Shown here: positions 41,829-54,211 of the stretch, piece after piece
Position numbering within the stretch: position 1 is the stretch's first letter
Layout of the letters: every line of letters starts with the position of its first letter
Assembly (NCBI GenBank): GCA_963707975.1
Contig: OY970177.1
Location: 744,001 to 808,000, forward strand
Length of the DNA: 64,000 bases
DNA from: CAVVXX01 sp963707975
GTDB taxonomy: Bacteria; Pseudomonadota; Alphaproteobacteria; Micropepsales; Micropepsaceae
Direction of reading: 5' to 3'
The notes under the pieces: model-generated
The model's database searches: none
What the model was told of the DNA's origin: nothing
The model's input: the letters and a program-made list of their open reading frames with translations, nothing else
Program-made: the position numbers and the translations under genes

Positions 41829-44549
41829 TTAAGCCGCGCTTTCGTCCTTTTTATTTAGCAGGCGCTTCAGGAGATATACCAGCTCGAGCGCTTCCTTCGG
41901 GCTGAGCGCATCGGGCTCAATGCCACGCAAGGTTTCTTCGGCGGCGCTTGGCGCATGCTGAGCGGGAGGCGTATGCGCGGTCTCGAAGAATAACGGCAGG
42001 TCGTCGATGCGCGCCATTGGCTTGTGGCCCTCGCGCCCCTCTTCGAGCGCGCGAAGCACGGCTTCGGCGCGCGCGATCACGGGCTTGGGCAGGCCTGCAA
42101 GCTTCGCCACCTGGATGCCGTAAGAGCGATCGGCTGCACCCGGCGCCACTTCGTATAAAAAGACGACCGTGTCTTTCCATTCCTTCACCCGCATGGTGGC
42201 GCAGGCGACGCCCTCCAGCCGTTCGGCCAATGCGGTCAGCTCATGATAATGGGTGGCAAAAAGCGCGCGCGTCTTGTTGAGGGCATTGAGATGCTCGACC
42301 GCCGCCCAGGCAATGGCTAGCCCATCGAAGGTGGCCGTGCCGCGGCCGATTTCGTCTAGGATGACGAGCGAACGCGCGCTTGCCTGATTGAGGATGGCGG
42401 CCGTTTCCACCATCTCGACCATGAAAGTAGAGCGCCCGCGCGCGAGATCATCAGCCGCGCCGACGCGGCTGAACAGGCGATCCACCACGCCAAGGTGGGC
42501 TTCCTCGGCGGGAACATAGGAACCCATTTGCGCAAGAATCGCGATCAGCGCGTTCTGACGCAGGAAAATCGATTTACCGGCCATGTTGGGGCCGGTCACC
42601 AACCACAATTTTCCGGGGCCATCGGGCGACAGATCGCAGCCATTGGCGGTGAAAGGTCCGGCGCCCGCGGCTTCGAGTGCTGCTTCGACGACAGGATGGC
42701 GCCCGCGCACGATGCGGAAGTTCAAACTGTCGTCGACAAGAGGCCGCGAGTAATTGCGTTCGGCGGCAAGCATGGCCAACGCCGCCGCCACATCGAGGCG
42801 CGCCAGCGCATCGCCGACCTGTGAAAGCGCAGCAGCGCAAGCCTTTACTTCGCTCACCAGCGCATCGAACAGCGAAAGCTCAAGCGCTAGCGCGGAATCG
42901 CCGGCCTGCGAGATTTTGTTGGCGAGCCCCGCCAGCTCGTCAGTGGTGAAGCGCACGGCGCTCGCCACTGTCTGGCGATAACGAAAGAGGCCCGCATGAG
43001 CCGACGCCATCAATTTGTCGGCGTTGGGCGGCGTGAGCTCGATGAAATAACCCAGTACCGCATTGTGCTTGATGCGCAGCGAAGCGATGGCCGTGGTTTC
43101 GCGGTAGCGGGCTTCGAGGCCAGCCACAACGCGCCGGCTTTCATCGCGAAGCGCACGCGTCTCGTCGAGCGGCGGGTGCGCGCGGGCCGCGATAAATCCG
43201 CCGTCGCGCGAAAAATATGGCGGCTCAGCCACCAGCAGGCTTTCCAGCCTGTCATGTAGCGCATGCGAACCTTCGAGGCCTTGCGCCAGATCGTCGAGCG
43301 CACGCTTGAGCTCGCCCAAGGTAGGCTTCAACGTATCGTCGAGCGCCGCCACCGTCCGGCGAAGCGTGCGGGCGGCCTTGAGCGCGCCGCGCAACTGCCC
43401 GAGATCGCGCGGGCCACCGCGCCCGACACTTATCCGCCCAAGCGCGCGCGCCAGATCGGGGCTGCTGCGCAAGTGAACGCGTATGGCTTCAGCGAGCGCG
43501 CGTTCTTCCCGCAGCAGCGCGATGGCATCGAGCCGCCCGGCAATGGCGGAAGGGTCCCTTAGCGGCGCGGCCAGGCGATTGGCAAGCTCGCGCGCGCCCG
43601 CCGCCGTGACCGTGCGGTCGATGACCGAAAGCAGGCTTCCACGCCGCTCGCCGGAAAGCGTTTCGGTGAGCTCGAGATTTCGCCTGGTGGCTGCATCGAT
43701 GGTCATGCGCGAGGCAATTTGTTCGCGCTTGAGCGGCTTCAACGCCGGGCGTTTGCCCTTCTGTGTCAGATCAAGATAACCGACTAGCGCGCCCGCGGCC
43801 GACAAATCGGCGCGCGAAAAATTACCGAAGCCGTCAAGCGCCGCCACGCCATAGGTGTTTTTCAGCAACCGCTCGCCGGTCGCAGAATCAAAACCGGCGG
43901 CCGGGCGCAAGGTGAGTTTTTCTCCAAGATCTTTCAGCGCGGGGCCAAGCACCTCATCGCCGTAGAGAGCATCGGGGGCCAGCACCTCGCGTGGGGCAAG
44001 ACGGGCCAGCGACGCAGCAAGTTCGGAAGGCGTGATCGCTTCGACCGCGAAATCGCCTGTGCTCATGTCGGCATGCGCTAGGGCGAACTCGCCGCCCGCG
44101 CGGCCCAAGGCCGCCAGCACATTGGCACTGCGCGCGTCCAGCAGCGACTCTTCCGTCAACGTGCCAGGCGTGACAAGCCGGATCACCTCACGCTTGACCA
44201 CCGATTTGGCGCCGCGGCGCTTGGCCTCAGCCGGATCTTCCGTCTGCTCGCAGACGGCCACGCGAAAACCCTTGCGGATCAGTTTCTCAAGGTAGCTTTC
44301 CGCGGCATGCACCGGCACGCCGCACATGGGGATATCCTGGCCCGGATGCTTGCCCCGCCTGGTCAGCGCGATGTCGAGAGCTTCGGCCGCATTCACCGCG
44401 TCATTGAAGAACAGCTCGTAGAAATCACCCATGCGATAGAACAATAGGTATTCCGCATGCGCAGCCTTGATCTCGAGGTATTGCGCCATCATGGGCGTGG
44501 CGATTTCGGCGCCTGTGGCTTCTTCCGGCATGGCTGGGCTGGCTTTCAT
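41829..44549 (-). CDS. mutS: DNA mismatch repair protein MutS
   Basis: A 906-aa MutS with all five domains. The mismatch-reading FYRMGDFYELFFNDA (Phe-x-Glu) is near residue 40. VTGPNMAGKSIFLRQ is Walker A, and ILDEIGRGTATFDG is Walker B. A helix-turn-helix C-terminus follows. It recognises mispairs with MutL and starts strand repair. It is divergent from maeB with 132 bases between. Confidence 0.97.
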   Translation of the reverse strand: MKASPAMPEEATGAEIATPMMAQYLEIKAAHAEYLLFYRMGDFYELFFNDAVNAAEALDIALTRRGKHPGQDIPMCGVPVHAAESYLEKLIRKGFRVAVCEQTEDPAEAKRRGAKSVVKREVIRLVTPGTLTEESLLDARSANVLAALGRAGGEFALAHADMSTGDFAVEAITPSELAASLARLAPREVLAPDALYGDEVLGPALKDLGEKLTLRPAAGFDSATGERLLKNTYGVAALDGFGNFSRADLSAAGALVGYLDLTQKGKRPALKPLKREQIASRMTIDAATRRNLELTETLSGERRGSLLSVIDRTVTAAGARELANRLAAPLRDPSAIAGRLDAIALLREERALAEAIRVHLRSSPDLARALGRISVGRGGPRDLGQLRGALKAARTLRRTVAALDDTLKPTLGELKRALDDLAQGLEGSHALHDRLESLLVAEPPYFSRDGGFIAARAHPPLDETRALRDESRRVVAGLEARYRETTAIASLRIKHNAVLGYFIELTPPNADKLMASAHAGLFRYRQTVASAVRFTTDELAGLANKISQAGDSALALELSLFDALVSEVKACAAALSQVGDALARLDVAAALAMLAAERNYSRPLVDDSLNFRIVRGRHPVVEAALEAAGAGPFTANGCDLSPDGPGKLWLVTGPNMAGKSIFLRQNALIAILAQMGSYVPAEEAHLGVVDRLFSRVGAADDLARGRSTFMVEMVETAAILNQASARSLVILDEIGRGTATFDGLAIAWAAVEHLNALNKTRALFATHYHELTALAERLEGVACATMRVKEWKDTVVFLYEVAPGAADRSYGIQVAKLAGLPKPVIARAEAVLRALEEGREGHKPMARIDDLPLFFETAHTPPAQHAPSAAEETLRGIEPDALSPKEALELVYLLKRLLNKKDESAA

Positions 44550-44681
44550 GGGGCAAAGGTAACAGAAGCTGGGGCCGATTTACCCCCGCGATCCACAGAA
44601 AACACCCACAGAAAGACCATTGAATAGCTTTCGTTTTCCGCCCGATACTCAGGCCCCAAGCCGGAGCACATACGCCCTCGC

Positions 44682-46944
44682 ATGACCGACCGCCCCACTT
44701 TCACCGACGAGGAAGCGCTCGCCTTTCACAAGGGCGCGAAGCCCGGCAAGATCGAGATCACTCCCACCAAGCCGATGGCGACACAACGCGATCTGGCGTT
44801 GGCCTATTGCCCTGGCGTCGCTGTGCCGGTGCGTGCGATCGCCGATCATCCCGACAGCGCCTATGACTATACCGCGCGCGGCAATCTTGTGGCGGTGATC
44901 TCGAACGGCACCGCCATTCTGGGCCTGGGCGATCTGGGCGCGCTGGCTTCCAAGCCTGTGATGGAGGGCAAGGCAGTACTGTTCAAGCGCTTCGCCGATG
45001 TGGACGCCATCGATCTGGAAGTGGACACCCACGACGTGGACGCCTTCGTCAATTGCGTGCGCTATCTCACGCCCACTTTCGGCGGCATCAATCTGGAAGA
45101 CATCAAGGCGCCCGATTGTTTCGTCATCGAGGAGCGCCTGCGCGAGTTGATGGACATCCCCGTCTTCCACGACGATCAGCATGGCACCGCCATCATCACC
45201 GCGGCTGGCCTGATCAACGCGCTGCACCTGACGAAGCGCAAGCTCGCCGATGTCAAAGTGGTGGTGAACGGCGCGGGCGCAGCCGGCATCGCCTGCCTCG
45301 ATCTGCTGGTGGAAATGGGCTTGCCGCGCGGCAACGCCGTGCTGTGCGACTCCAAGGGCGTGGTCTATCGCGGGCGCACAGTTGGTATGAACCAGTGGAA
45401 GTCCGCTTACGCCGTCGACACCAAGGCGCGCACACTGGCCGAAGCGCTCAAGGGCGCGGATGTTTTCCTGGGCTTATCGGTGAAGGGCGCGATGACGCAG
45501 GAGATGGTGAAGGCGATGGCTGATCAGCCCATCATCTTCGCCATGGCCAATCCCGATCCCGAAATCACGCCGGAAGAAGTGAAAGCAGTGCGCCCCGACG
45601 CCATCGTCGCCACCGGGCGTTCCGATTATCCCAACCAGGTGAACAATGTTCTGGGCTTTCCTTATATCTTCCGCGGCGCGCTCGACGTGCGCGCGCGCAC
45701 CATCAACGAAGCGATGAAAGTGGCGGCGGCGCAGGCTCTGGCGGCGCTTGCGCGCGAGGATGTGCCCGACGAAGTAGCGCTCGCCTATCGCGGCGCGCGG
45801 CCCACTTACGGCCCCGAATACATCATCCCGGTGCCTTTCGATCCGAGGCTGATCAGCCGCGTGTCGTCGGCGGTGGCCGAAGCCGCCATCAAGTCGGGCG
45901 TGGCGCGGCGTGAAATCAGGGATCTGGACGAGCTACCGCTATCAGCTTTCCGCCAGGCTCGATCCCGCAGCCACATTGTTCCAGAACATCACCGCCAGCG
46001 TGCGCGCCAATCCCAAGCGCGTCGTCTTCGCCGAAGGCGAGGAGGAAGCGGTGATCCGCGCGGCGGCCGCTTTTCAAAACTCTGGCCTTGGCAATCCCAT
46101 TCTGGTGGGCCGGGAAGAAATCATACGAGAGCGCATCAAAAGGCTGGGCGCCGAGACCACGCCGCCCCTGGAAATCCGCGTACCCTATTCGGCAGCCGAC
46201 GCCACCTCCTATATCGATGCGCTTTACGCCCGCTTACAGCGCCATGGCGCGCTCTACCGCGATTGCGTGCGCATGGTGACGAACGACCGCAATGTTTATG
46301 CCGCGTGCATGCTTGCGGGCGGAGACGCCGATGCGATGATCAACGGCATCACACGTCCCTATACGGTGGCGCTCGACGCCGTGCGCAAGGTGCTGGATGC
46401 AAAAGCGGGGCAGATTCCGATCGGCGTCTCACTAGCCTTGTCCAAGGGAAGGTTCATTTTTGTGGCCGATACCAACATCCACGAAATGCCCTCGCCCGCC
46501 GAGCTTGCCGACATCGCCATCCAGGCGGCGTCCGTGGCGCGCCATTTCGGCCATGTGCCGCGGGTGGCGCTGCTCGCAAATTCCACTTTCGGGCTTCCTG
46601 GCGGCGAGCGCTCGGCGCGCATCATCGAGGCTGTGCGCGTGCTCTCGACGCGCAATGTCGATTTCGAATTCGACGGCGAGATGGCGGCCGATGTCGCGCT
46701 CGACCGCGAGAAAATGGCGCTTTATCCCTTCTGCCGGCTATCGGATGTGGCCAACGTGCTGATCATGCCGGCCATGCATTCGGCCTCCATTTCGACCAAG
46801 CTGCTGCAGCAGATGGGCGGCGTGACAATGCTGGGGCCGCTGCTAGTGGGCCTGCAGAAATCGGTGCAGATCGCGCCTTTGGGCGCCAAGATGAGTGAAA
46901 TCTTCAATATGGCGGTGCTGGCCGCCTACGACATCACGAGATAG
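44682..46944 (+). pseudogene. maeB: NADP-dependent malic enzyme with phosphotransacetylase domain, one frameshift
   Basis: Decarboxylates malate to pyruvate. Codons 1-415 encode the malic enzyme (FHDDQHGTA, VVNGAGAAGIACLDLL); then the frame changes at about 45930-45933 inside the GACGAGC stretch, where one extra C shifts it. The second frame gives YRYQLSARLD and the phosphotransacetylase-like domain (VVFAEGEEEAVIRAA, HSASISTKLLQQMGG) to the stop at 46944. With the base removed the length is 753 aa, exactly typical of hybrid MaeB. I judge it a sequence error. Unrepaired, it reads as 44682-46898 and 45910-46944. Confidence 0.85.
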
Positions 46945-46953
46945 AGGTTAGTC

Positions 46954-48375
46954 ATGGACGCGCGTGCGCTCGACGATTTCATGGACAAATTCTGGGAGAA
47001 GGATGCGGTCCCCACGCTTACCGAATACATGCGCATTCCAAATAAATCGCCCGCCTTCGATGTCGATTGGGAAAAGCACGGGTTTATGGAGAAGGCGGTA
47101 AAGCTGTTCGAGCAGTGGGCGCGGGCGGCAATCGCGAAACTGCCGTGCGCGAAACTGGAGGTGGAACGTCTTAAGGGCCGCACACCGCTTATCTTCATCG
47201 AAGTGCCAGGCCAGATCAAAGACACGGTTCTCCTCTACGGCCATCTCGACAAGCAGCCCGAGATGAAGGGCTGGGACGAAGGCAGCGGCCCGTGGACGCC
47301 CGTGCGCAAGGGCGACAAATTGTTCGGTCGTGGCGGCGCAGACGATGGCTATGCCATGTTCGCGGCACTGTCGGCGATCATGGCATTGCAGGAACAGAAA
47401 ATCCCGCACGCGCGCTGCGTCATCACCATCGAGGCCTGCGAGGAATCTGGCAGCTACGACCTTCCCTTCTATATCGAGCATCTTTCTGATCGCATCGGCA
47501 CGCCGTCGCTCGTGGTGTGCCTGGATTCCGGTTGCGGGAATTACGATCAATTATGGCTGACGACATCTCTGCGCGGCATTGCTGCGGGCGCGCTCGACGT
47601 GCGCGTGCTCAGCGAAGGCGTGCATTCGGGCGATGCGTCGGGTATCGTGCCTTCTTCCTTCCGCATCATCCGCCAGCTGCTCAGCCGCATCGAAGACGAG
47701 GCGACCGGCAACGTGAAGCTGAACGAGCTCTACGTACAAATCCCGCCCGAGCGCATCGAGCAGGCAAAACAGGCCGCCAAAGTTCTTTGCGACGACGTCT
47801 ATTCCAAATTTCCCTGGGCGGGCTCGACCAAACCCGTAACCGACGACAATGCCGAGCTCGTGCTCAACCGCACTTGGCGGCCCGAGCTCGCCATCATCGG
47901 CATGGACGGTTACCCCGCGCCGAAAGACGCGGGCAATGTGATGCTGCCTTTTTCGACCGTAAAACTTTCCATGCGCCTGCCGCCGACGCTCGACGCCGAA
48001 AAAGGCGTTCAAGCCATGAAACGCGAGCTCGAAAAAAGCGCGCCCTATGGCGCCGAAGTCGAATTCGATGCCGAGCACGGCCAAAGCGGTTGGGACGCAC
48101 CCAAGCTCGCCCCTTGGCTCAAGACCTCAGTCGAACGCGCCTCGCAAGCGCATTTCGGCAAGCCGCCTGCTTACATGGGCGAGGGCGGCTCCATTCCTTT
48201 CATGGGCATGCTGGGGGCGCGCTATCCCAAGACACAGTTCGTGGTGACGGGCGTGCTGGGGCCCCATTCCAACGCGCATGGCCCGAACGAATTTTTGCAT
48301 ATCCCGACGGCCAAAAAGGTCTCGTCCTGCGTGGCCAGCATCCTGGCTGATCACGGGGCACAGGCGCGGGCCTGA
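46954..48375 (+). CDS. M20-family metallopeptidase (dipeptidase-like)
   Basis: A 473-aa di-zinc peptidase. Ligands and catalytic residues are in LYGHLDKQPE (His, Asp), GRGGADDGYAMF (Asp), TIEACEESGS (Glu-Glu), CLDSG and the C-terminal GPHSNAHGPNEF (His). The lid domain lies at about 205-350. The closest named group is the CNDP/DUG1-type dipeptidase. It follows maeB by 9 bases and may share its transcript. The substrate peptide is unknown. Confidence 0.9.
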   Translation: MDARALDDFMDKFWEKDAVPTLTEYMRIPNKSPAFDVDWEKHGFMEKAVKLFEQWARAAIAKLPCAKLEVERLKGRTPLIFIEVPGQIKDTVLLYGHLDKQPEMKGWDEGSGPWTPVRKGDKLFGRGGADDGYAMFAALSAIMALQEQKIPHARCVITIEACEESGSYDLPFYIEHLSDRIGTPSLVVCLDSGCGNYDQLWLTTSLRGIAAGALDVRVLSEGVHSGDASGIVPSSFRIIRQLLSRIEDEATGNVKLNELYVQIPPERIEQAKQAAKVLCDDVYSKFPWAGSTKPVTDDNAELVLNRTWRPELAIIGMDGYPAPKDAGNVMLPFSTVKLSMRLPPTLDAEKGVQAMKRELEKSAPYGAEVEFDAEHGQSGWDAPKLAPWLKTSVERASQAHFGKPPAYMGEGGSIPFMGMLGARYPKTQFVVTGVLGPHSNAHGPNEFLHIPTAKKVSSCVASILADHGAQARA

Positions 48376-48409
48376 GACGCATAAAGCTCCGGCAATCCGA
48401 GCTTGCCGC

Positions 48410-48439
48410 CTTGCAGGGCGGGAGCCCCCTTCTTATATA
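48410..48439 (+). promoter_or_regulatory. Possible heat-shock promoter of dnaK
   Basis: CTTGCA at 48410-48415 and CTTATATA at 48432-48439, separated by 16 bases. The -35 resembles the CTTG core of RpoH promoters in Alphaproteobacteria, but the -10 and spacing are imperfect. It lies about 115 bases before dnaK. Confidence 0.4.
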
Positions 48440-48553
48440 GCCACTAGTACCGGCATGGGCTTTCGTCCATGGTTGGTACACTAATAGATTCAAGGGGATA
48501 GGCTGCAAGCGCTTCCAGGTGAAGGCAAGGCCCATCCGCCCAAGGAGGAATAA

Positions 48554-50485
<1,932 letters not shown>

Positions 50486-50528
50486 GGGCCGCTCCTAACG
50501 CCCGGGGGCGCGCGTTGAACGCTGAGTC

Positions 50529-51662
50529 ATGAGCAAGCGTGACTACTACGAGGTTCTGGGCCTGGCGCGCGGCTGCGTCCCAGAAGACGTCAAAGCCGCC
50601 TACCGAAAGCTCGCCAAGGAATGGCACCCCGACCGCAATCCCGACGACAATTCCTGCGAGCACAAATTCAAGGAAATCAACGAGGCCTATGACGTCCTGA
50701 AGGACGATCAGAAGCGTGCGGCCTATGACCGCTTCGGTCACGCGGCATTCGAGAATGGCGGCATGGGCGGACGCGGGCAGGCGCCATTCGATTTCACGGC
50801 CTCGTTTACCGATGTATTCGACGATCTGTTCGGCGAGTTTATGGGCGGGCGCCGCCCGCGCCGTTCCAATCGCGGCGGCGATCTCAGATACAATCTCGAA
50901 ATCAGCCTGGAAGAAGCCTATCGCGGACGGGCCGCGCAAATCCGCGTGCCCACGGCGGTGGCGTGCGAAAATTGCAGCGGCACGGGCGCCGCACCCGGCT
51001 TCAAGCCCGAAACCTGCGCCACCTGCTCGGGCGCCGGCAAAGTGCGTGCGCAGCAGGGCTTCTTCACCATCGAACGCACCTGCCCCAATTGCCGGGGCCA
51101 GGGCCGCGTGGTGCGAAATCCGTGCAAGAATTGTTCGGGTGCCGGCCGTGTGCAGAAGGAGCGCACATTATCCATCGACATTCCGCCGGGCGTCGAGGAA
51201 GGTACGCGCATCCGCCTTTCCGGCGAAGGCCAGGCGGGCATCAGTGGCGGGCCATCGGGCGATCTGTATGTTTTCCTTTCTGTCAAACCGCATCCGATTT
51301 TCCAGCGCGATGGCCACGACCTTCATTGCCGCGTGCCTATCGGTCTGGTGACGGCCGCGCTTGGCGGCACCATAGAAGTGCCTACGCTCGACGGCGGCCA
51401 GGCCAAAGTGCAAATCCCCGAAGGCGCGCAATCGGGCAAGCAGTTCCGCCTGCGCCACAAGGGTATGCCGGTGCTGAAGGGCGGCGGCGTCACTGGCGAC
51501 CTCTTCATCGAGGTGCAGGTCGAAACCCCTGTGAAGCTTTCCAAAAAGCAGAAAGAGCTGCTGCGCGCCTTCGCGCAGGAAGGCATCGAAGGCACCCAGC
51601 CCGCCACCGAAGGCTTCTTCGCTCGCGTGCGCGAATTTCTGGGCACGGGCAGCACGCACTAG
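50529..51662 (+). CDS. dnaJ: Chaperone protein DnaJ (Hsp40)
   Basis: A 377-aa co-chaperone. The J domain (about 1-70) has YRKLAKEWHPDRNPDD with the HPD motif. A Gly/Phe-rich linker and four zinc repeats (CENCSGTG, CATCSGAG, CPNCRGQG, CKNCSGAG) follow, then the C-terminal peptide-binding domains. It lies directly after dnaK. Confidence 0.97.
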   Translation: MSKRDYYEVLGLARGCVPEDVKAAYRKLAKEWHPDRNPDDNSCEHKFKEINEAYDVLKDDQKRAAYDRFGHAAFENGGMGGRGQAPFDFTASFTDVFDDLFGEFMGGRRPRRSNRGGDLRYNLEISLEEAYRGRAAQIRVPTAVACENCSGTGAAPGFKPETCATCSGAGKVRAQQGFFTIERTCPNCRGQGRVVRNPCKNCSGAGRVQKERTLSIDIPPGVEEGTRIRLSGEGQAGISGGPSGDLYVFLSVKPHPIFQRDGHDLHCRVPIGLVTAALGGTIEVPTLDGGQAKVQIPEGAQSGKQFRLRHKGMPVLKGGGVTGDLFIEVQVETPVKLSKKQKELLRAFAQEGIEGTQPATEGFFARVREFLGTGSTH

Positions 51663-51671
51663 AAAACGGAA

Positions 51672-53288
51672 TTATTCCGCTGCTTCCGCCAATTGCGGCG
51701 CGGCTGCCAGAACGTCCTGGCCGACATGGGCTTCGAATTTGCGGAAATTGTCGCGGAACATGCCGACAAGCTTTTTCGCCTGTGCGTCATAGGCCGCCAT
51801 GTCCTTCCAGGTATCACGCGGTGAAAGGATTTTTGCGTCCACGCCCGGCATGGCCACCGGCACCCGGAAACGGAAATGCGGATCGATGCGCATCTCGGCC
51901 TGCGCCAGCGTGCCATCGAGCGCGGCCGTCAGCAGCGCGCGCGTGGCCTTGATTGGCATGCGGCTGCCCACTCCATAGGCGCCACCCGTCCAGCCGGTGT
52001 TGATCAGCCAGCAATCGACTTTGTGTTTGGAGATGAGATCGCGAAGCAGATTGCCGTATTCGGATGGGTGCCGCGGCATGAAGGGCGCGCCAAAACAGGC
52101 TGAGAAAGTGGGTTCGGGATCCTTGCCCAGTCCTTTTTCCGTGCCCGCCACCTTGGCGGTGAAGCCGGACAGGAAGTGATACATCGCCTGTGATGGCGTG
52201 AGCTTGGCGATGGGCGGCAACACACCAAAGGCATCGGCCGTCAGCATGATCACGTTCTTGGGATGGCCGCCAATACCGGTTTCACTCGCATTCGGGATGT
52301 AATCGATGGGATAAGCCCCGCGCGTATTTTCGGTGTAGCGCGCGTCTTCGAGATTGAGCTCGCGTGTAACCTCATCCATCACCACGTTTTCCAACACGGT
52401 GCCGAAACGGTGGACGGCTGCATAAATCTCGGGCTCAGCTTCCTTCGACAGGCGGATCATTTTGGCGTAGCAGCCGCCTTCGAAATTGAACACGCCGTTT
52501 TCCGACCAGCCGTGCTCATCGTCGCCAATGAGAATGCGGTTGGGATCGGCGGAGAGAGTCGTTTTCCCCGTGCCTGAGAGACCGAAGAAAATCGCCGTGT
52601 CGCGGTTATGGCCGACATTGGCGGAGGCGTGCATCGCCATAACGCCTTTGCCCGGCAAAATATAATTCAGAATCGTGAACACCGATTTCTTCATCTCGCC
52701 GGCATAGGAGGTGCCGCCGATAAGAACCATTTTGCGCGCGAAATTGACTGCTATCACAGTCCCTGAGCGGCAGCCATGCTTCGCCGGATCGGCGGTGAAA
52801 CCCGGCAGGCAAATGATGGTGTATTCCGGTTTGAATTTGTCGTGCTCGCCCGCGCGCGGCTCGATCAAGAGATGCTGGATGAAGAGCGCATGCCAGGCGA
52901 GTTCTGTTACCACACGTACCGGCAGCCGATGCGTGGGATCGGCACCGCCGAACAGATCTTGCACGTAAAACTCGCGGCCCCGGGCGTAATCCATCATCGC
53001 ATCGAACAGTGCGTCGAACTTGTCGGGTTCCATCTTCTGGTTGTTGTCCCACCAGATGTGCTTTTCTGAAGCCGCATCGCGAATGATGAACTTGTCCTTG
53101 GCCGAGCGCCCGGTGTGTTGCCCGGTGAGCACCACAATCGGCCCGTCCTTCGCCACCAGCCCCTCGCCCGCCCGCACGGCGCGTTCGTAAAGCGTGGCCG
53201 CGGGCAGGTTCCAGTGCACCGCCTTTGGCGCGCGGAAGCCCTGTTCTTCCAGGCCGTGTGCGCTTGGATGCCGGCCATCCTTGGACAT
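51672..53288 (-). CDS. pckA: Phosphoenolpyruvate carboxykinase (ATP)
   Basis: A 538-aa gluconeogenic enzyme converting oxaloacetate to PEP. GLSGTGKTTLSADP is the kinase P-loop, DDEHGWSENGVFNFEGGCY and RSGTVIAVNF-like segments form the active site, and LINTGWTGGAYG is conserved. I chose ATG 53288, with GAGGTG before it; an in-frame GTG two codons upstream is less likely. It is convergent with dnaJ. Confidence 0.97.
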   Translation of the reverse strand: MSKDGRHPSAHGLEEQGFRAPKAVHWNLPAATLYERAVRAGEGLVAKDGPIVVLTGQHTGRSAKDKFIIRDAASEKHIWWDNNQKMEPDKFDALFDAMMDYARGREFYVQDLFGGADPTHRLPVRVVTELAWHALFIQHLLIEPRAGEHDKFKPEYTIICLPGFTADPAKHGCRSGTVIAVNFARKMVLIGGTSYAGEMKKSVFTILNYILPGKGVMAMHASANVGHNRDTAIFFGLSGTGKTTLSADPNRILIGDDEHGWSENGVFNFEGGCYAKMIRLSKEAEPEIYAAVHRFGTVLENVVMDEVTRELNLEDARYTENTRGAYPIDYIPNASETGIGGHPKNVIMLTADAFGVLPPIAKLTPSQAMYHFLSGFTAKVAGTEKGLGKDPEPTFSACFGAPFMPRHPSEYGNLLRDLISKHKVDCWLINTGWTGGAYGVGSRMPIKATRALLTAALDGTLAQAEMRIDPHFRFRVPVAMPGVDAKILSPRDTWKDMAAYDAQAKKLVGMFRDNFRKFEAHVGQDVLAAAPQLAEAAE

Positions 53289-53404
53289 GATCACCTCGTG
53301 TTAAAGCGGGATCGCTGTGCAGGATAAAGACCCTGCCGATGGGCTACAATAAAGAGCTTTTGAGCGACCAAAACGCCGCACGAAACCTGTGCAATAAAAG
53401 GACA

Positions 53405-54211
53405 ATGAGCCGTTCCCCCCTGACCGATTCCGAGCTTGAGCGCTATGCCCGCCACATCGTCTTGCGCGAGGTGGGGGGCGCGGGCCAGGCCAAGCTCAAG
53501 GCCGCGCGCGTTCTTATCGTGGGCGCGGGCGGGCTGGGGAGCCCGGTCATTCTTTATCTGGCGGCGGCGGGCATTGGCGTCGTCGGCGTGGTGGATTTCG
53601 ATAAGGTCACACTGTCCAATCTGCAGCGCCAGATTATCCACAGAACGGACGATGTGGGACGGCCGAAAACCGAATCGGCGCGCGATGCGGCGCTGGCTGT
53701 AAACCCGGAGGTTAAAATCATTTCTCATGCGGAGCGATTGACCGTGGCCAATGCGATGAAGCTTATTGGCCAATACGACATCGTGGCCGACGGTTCCGAC
53801 AATTTCGCCACGCGGTTTCTGGTGAATGACGCCTGTTTCTTTTCCAAGCGCATTTTGGTTTCGGCGGCGGTGAGCGAATTCGATGGGCAATTGGCGACCT
53901 TCAAGGCTTTCGATAAAACTCATTCCTATCCCTGTTATCGTTGTTTGTTTCCCGATGCTCCGCCTGCGGGCACGGTGCCAAGTTGCAGCGAAGCGGGAAT
54001 TCTTGGCGCGCTGGCGGGCGTCATGGGCACGTTGCAAGCGCTGGAAGTGATGAAAGAAATTCTCAGCATAGGTGAAACCATGGCGGGGCGGCTACTGATC
54101 TACGACGCCCTTGGCGCGACTTTCCGCACTGTGCGCGTGAAACCCGATCCCCAATGCGCTCTGTGCGGGTCACAACCAACCATCCACGATCTTTCGATGC
54201 ACAAATTTTAG
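53405..54211 (+). CDS. moeB: Molybdopterin-synthase adenylyltransferase MoeB / ThiF family
   Basis: A 268-aa E1-like enzyme that adenylates the C-terminus of MoaD (or ThiS). YARHIVLREVGGAGQ, the nucleotide loop GAGGLGSP (40-47), DGSDNFATRFLVND, and zinc pairs CYRC and CALC are present. I chose ATG 53405, preceded by AAAAGGA; the longer frame overlaps pckA's leader. No other molybdopterin gene is nearby, so ThiF-like use is possible. It overlaps polA by 4 bases, tail to tail. Confidence 0.88.
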   Translation: MSRSPLTDSELERYARHIVLREVGGAGQAKLKAARVLIVGAGGLGSPVILYLAAAGIGVVGVVDFDKVTLSNLQRQIIHRTDDVGRPKTESARDAALAVNPEVKIISHAERLTVANAMKLIGQYDIVADGSDNFATRFLVNDACFFSKRILVSAAVSEFDGQLATFKAFDKTHSYPCYRCLFPDAPPAGTVPSCSEAGILGALAGVMGTLQALEVMKEILSIGETMAGRLLIYDALGATFRTVRVKPDPQCALCGSQPTIHDLSMHKF

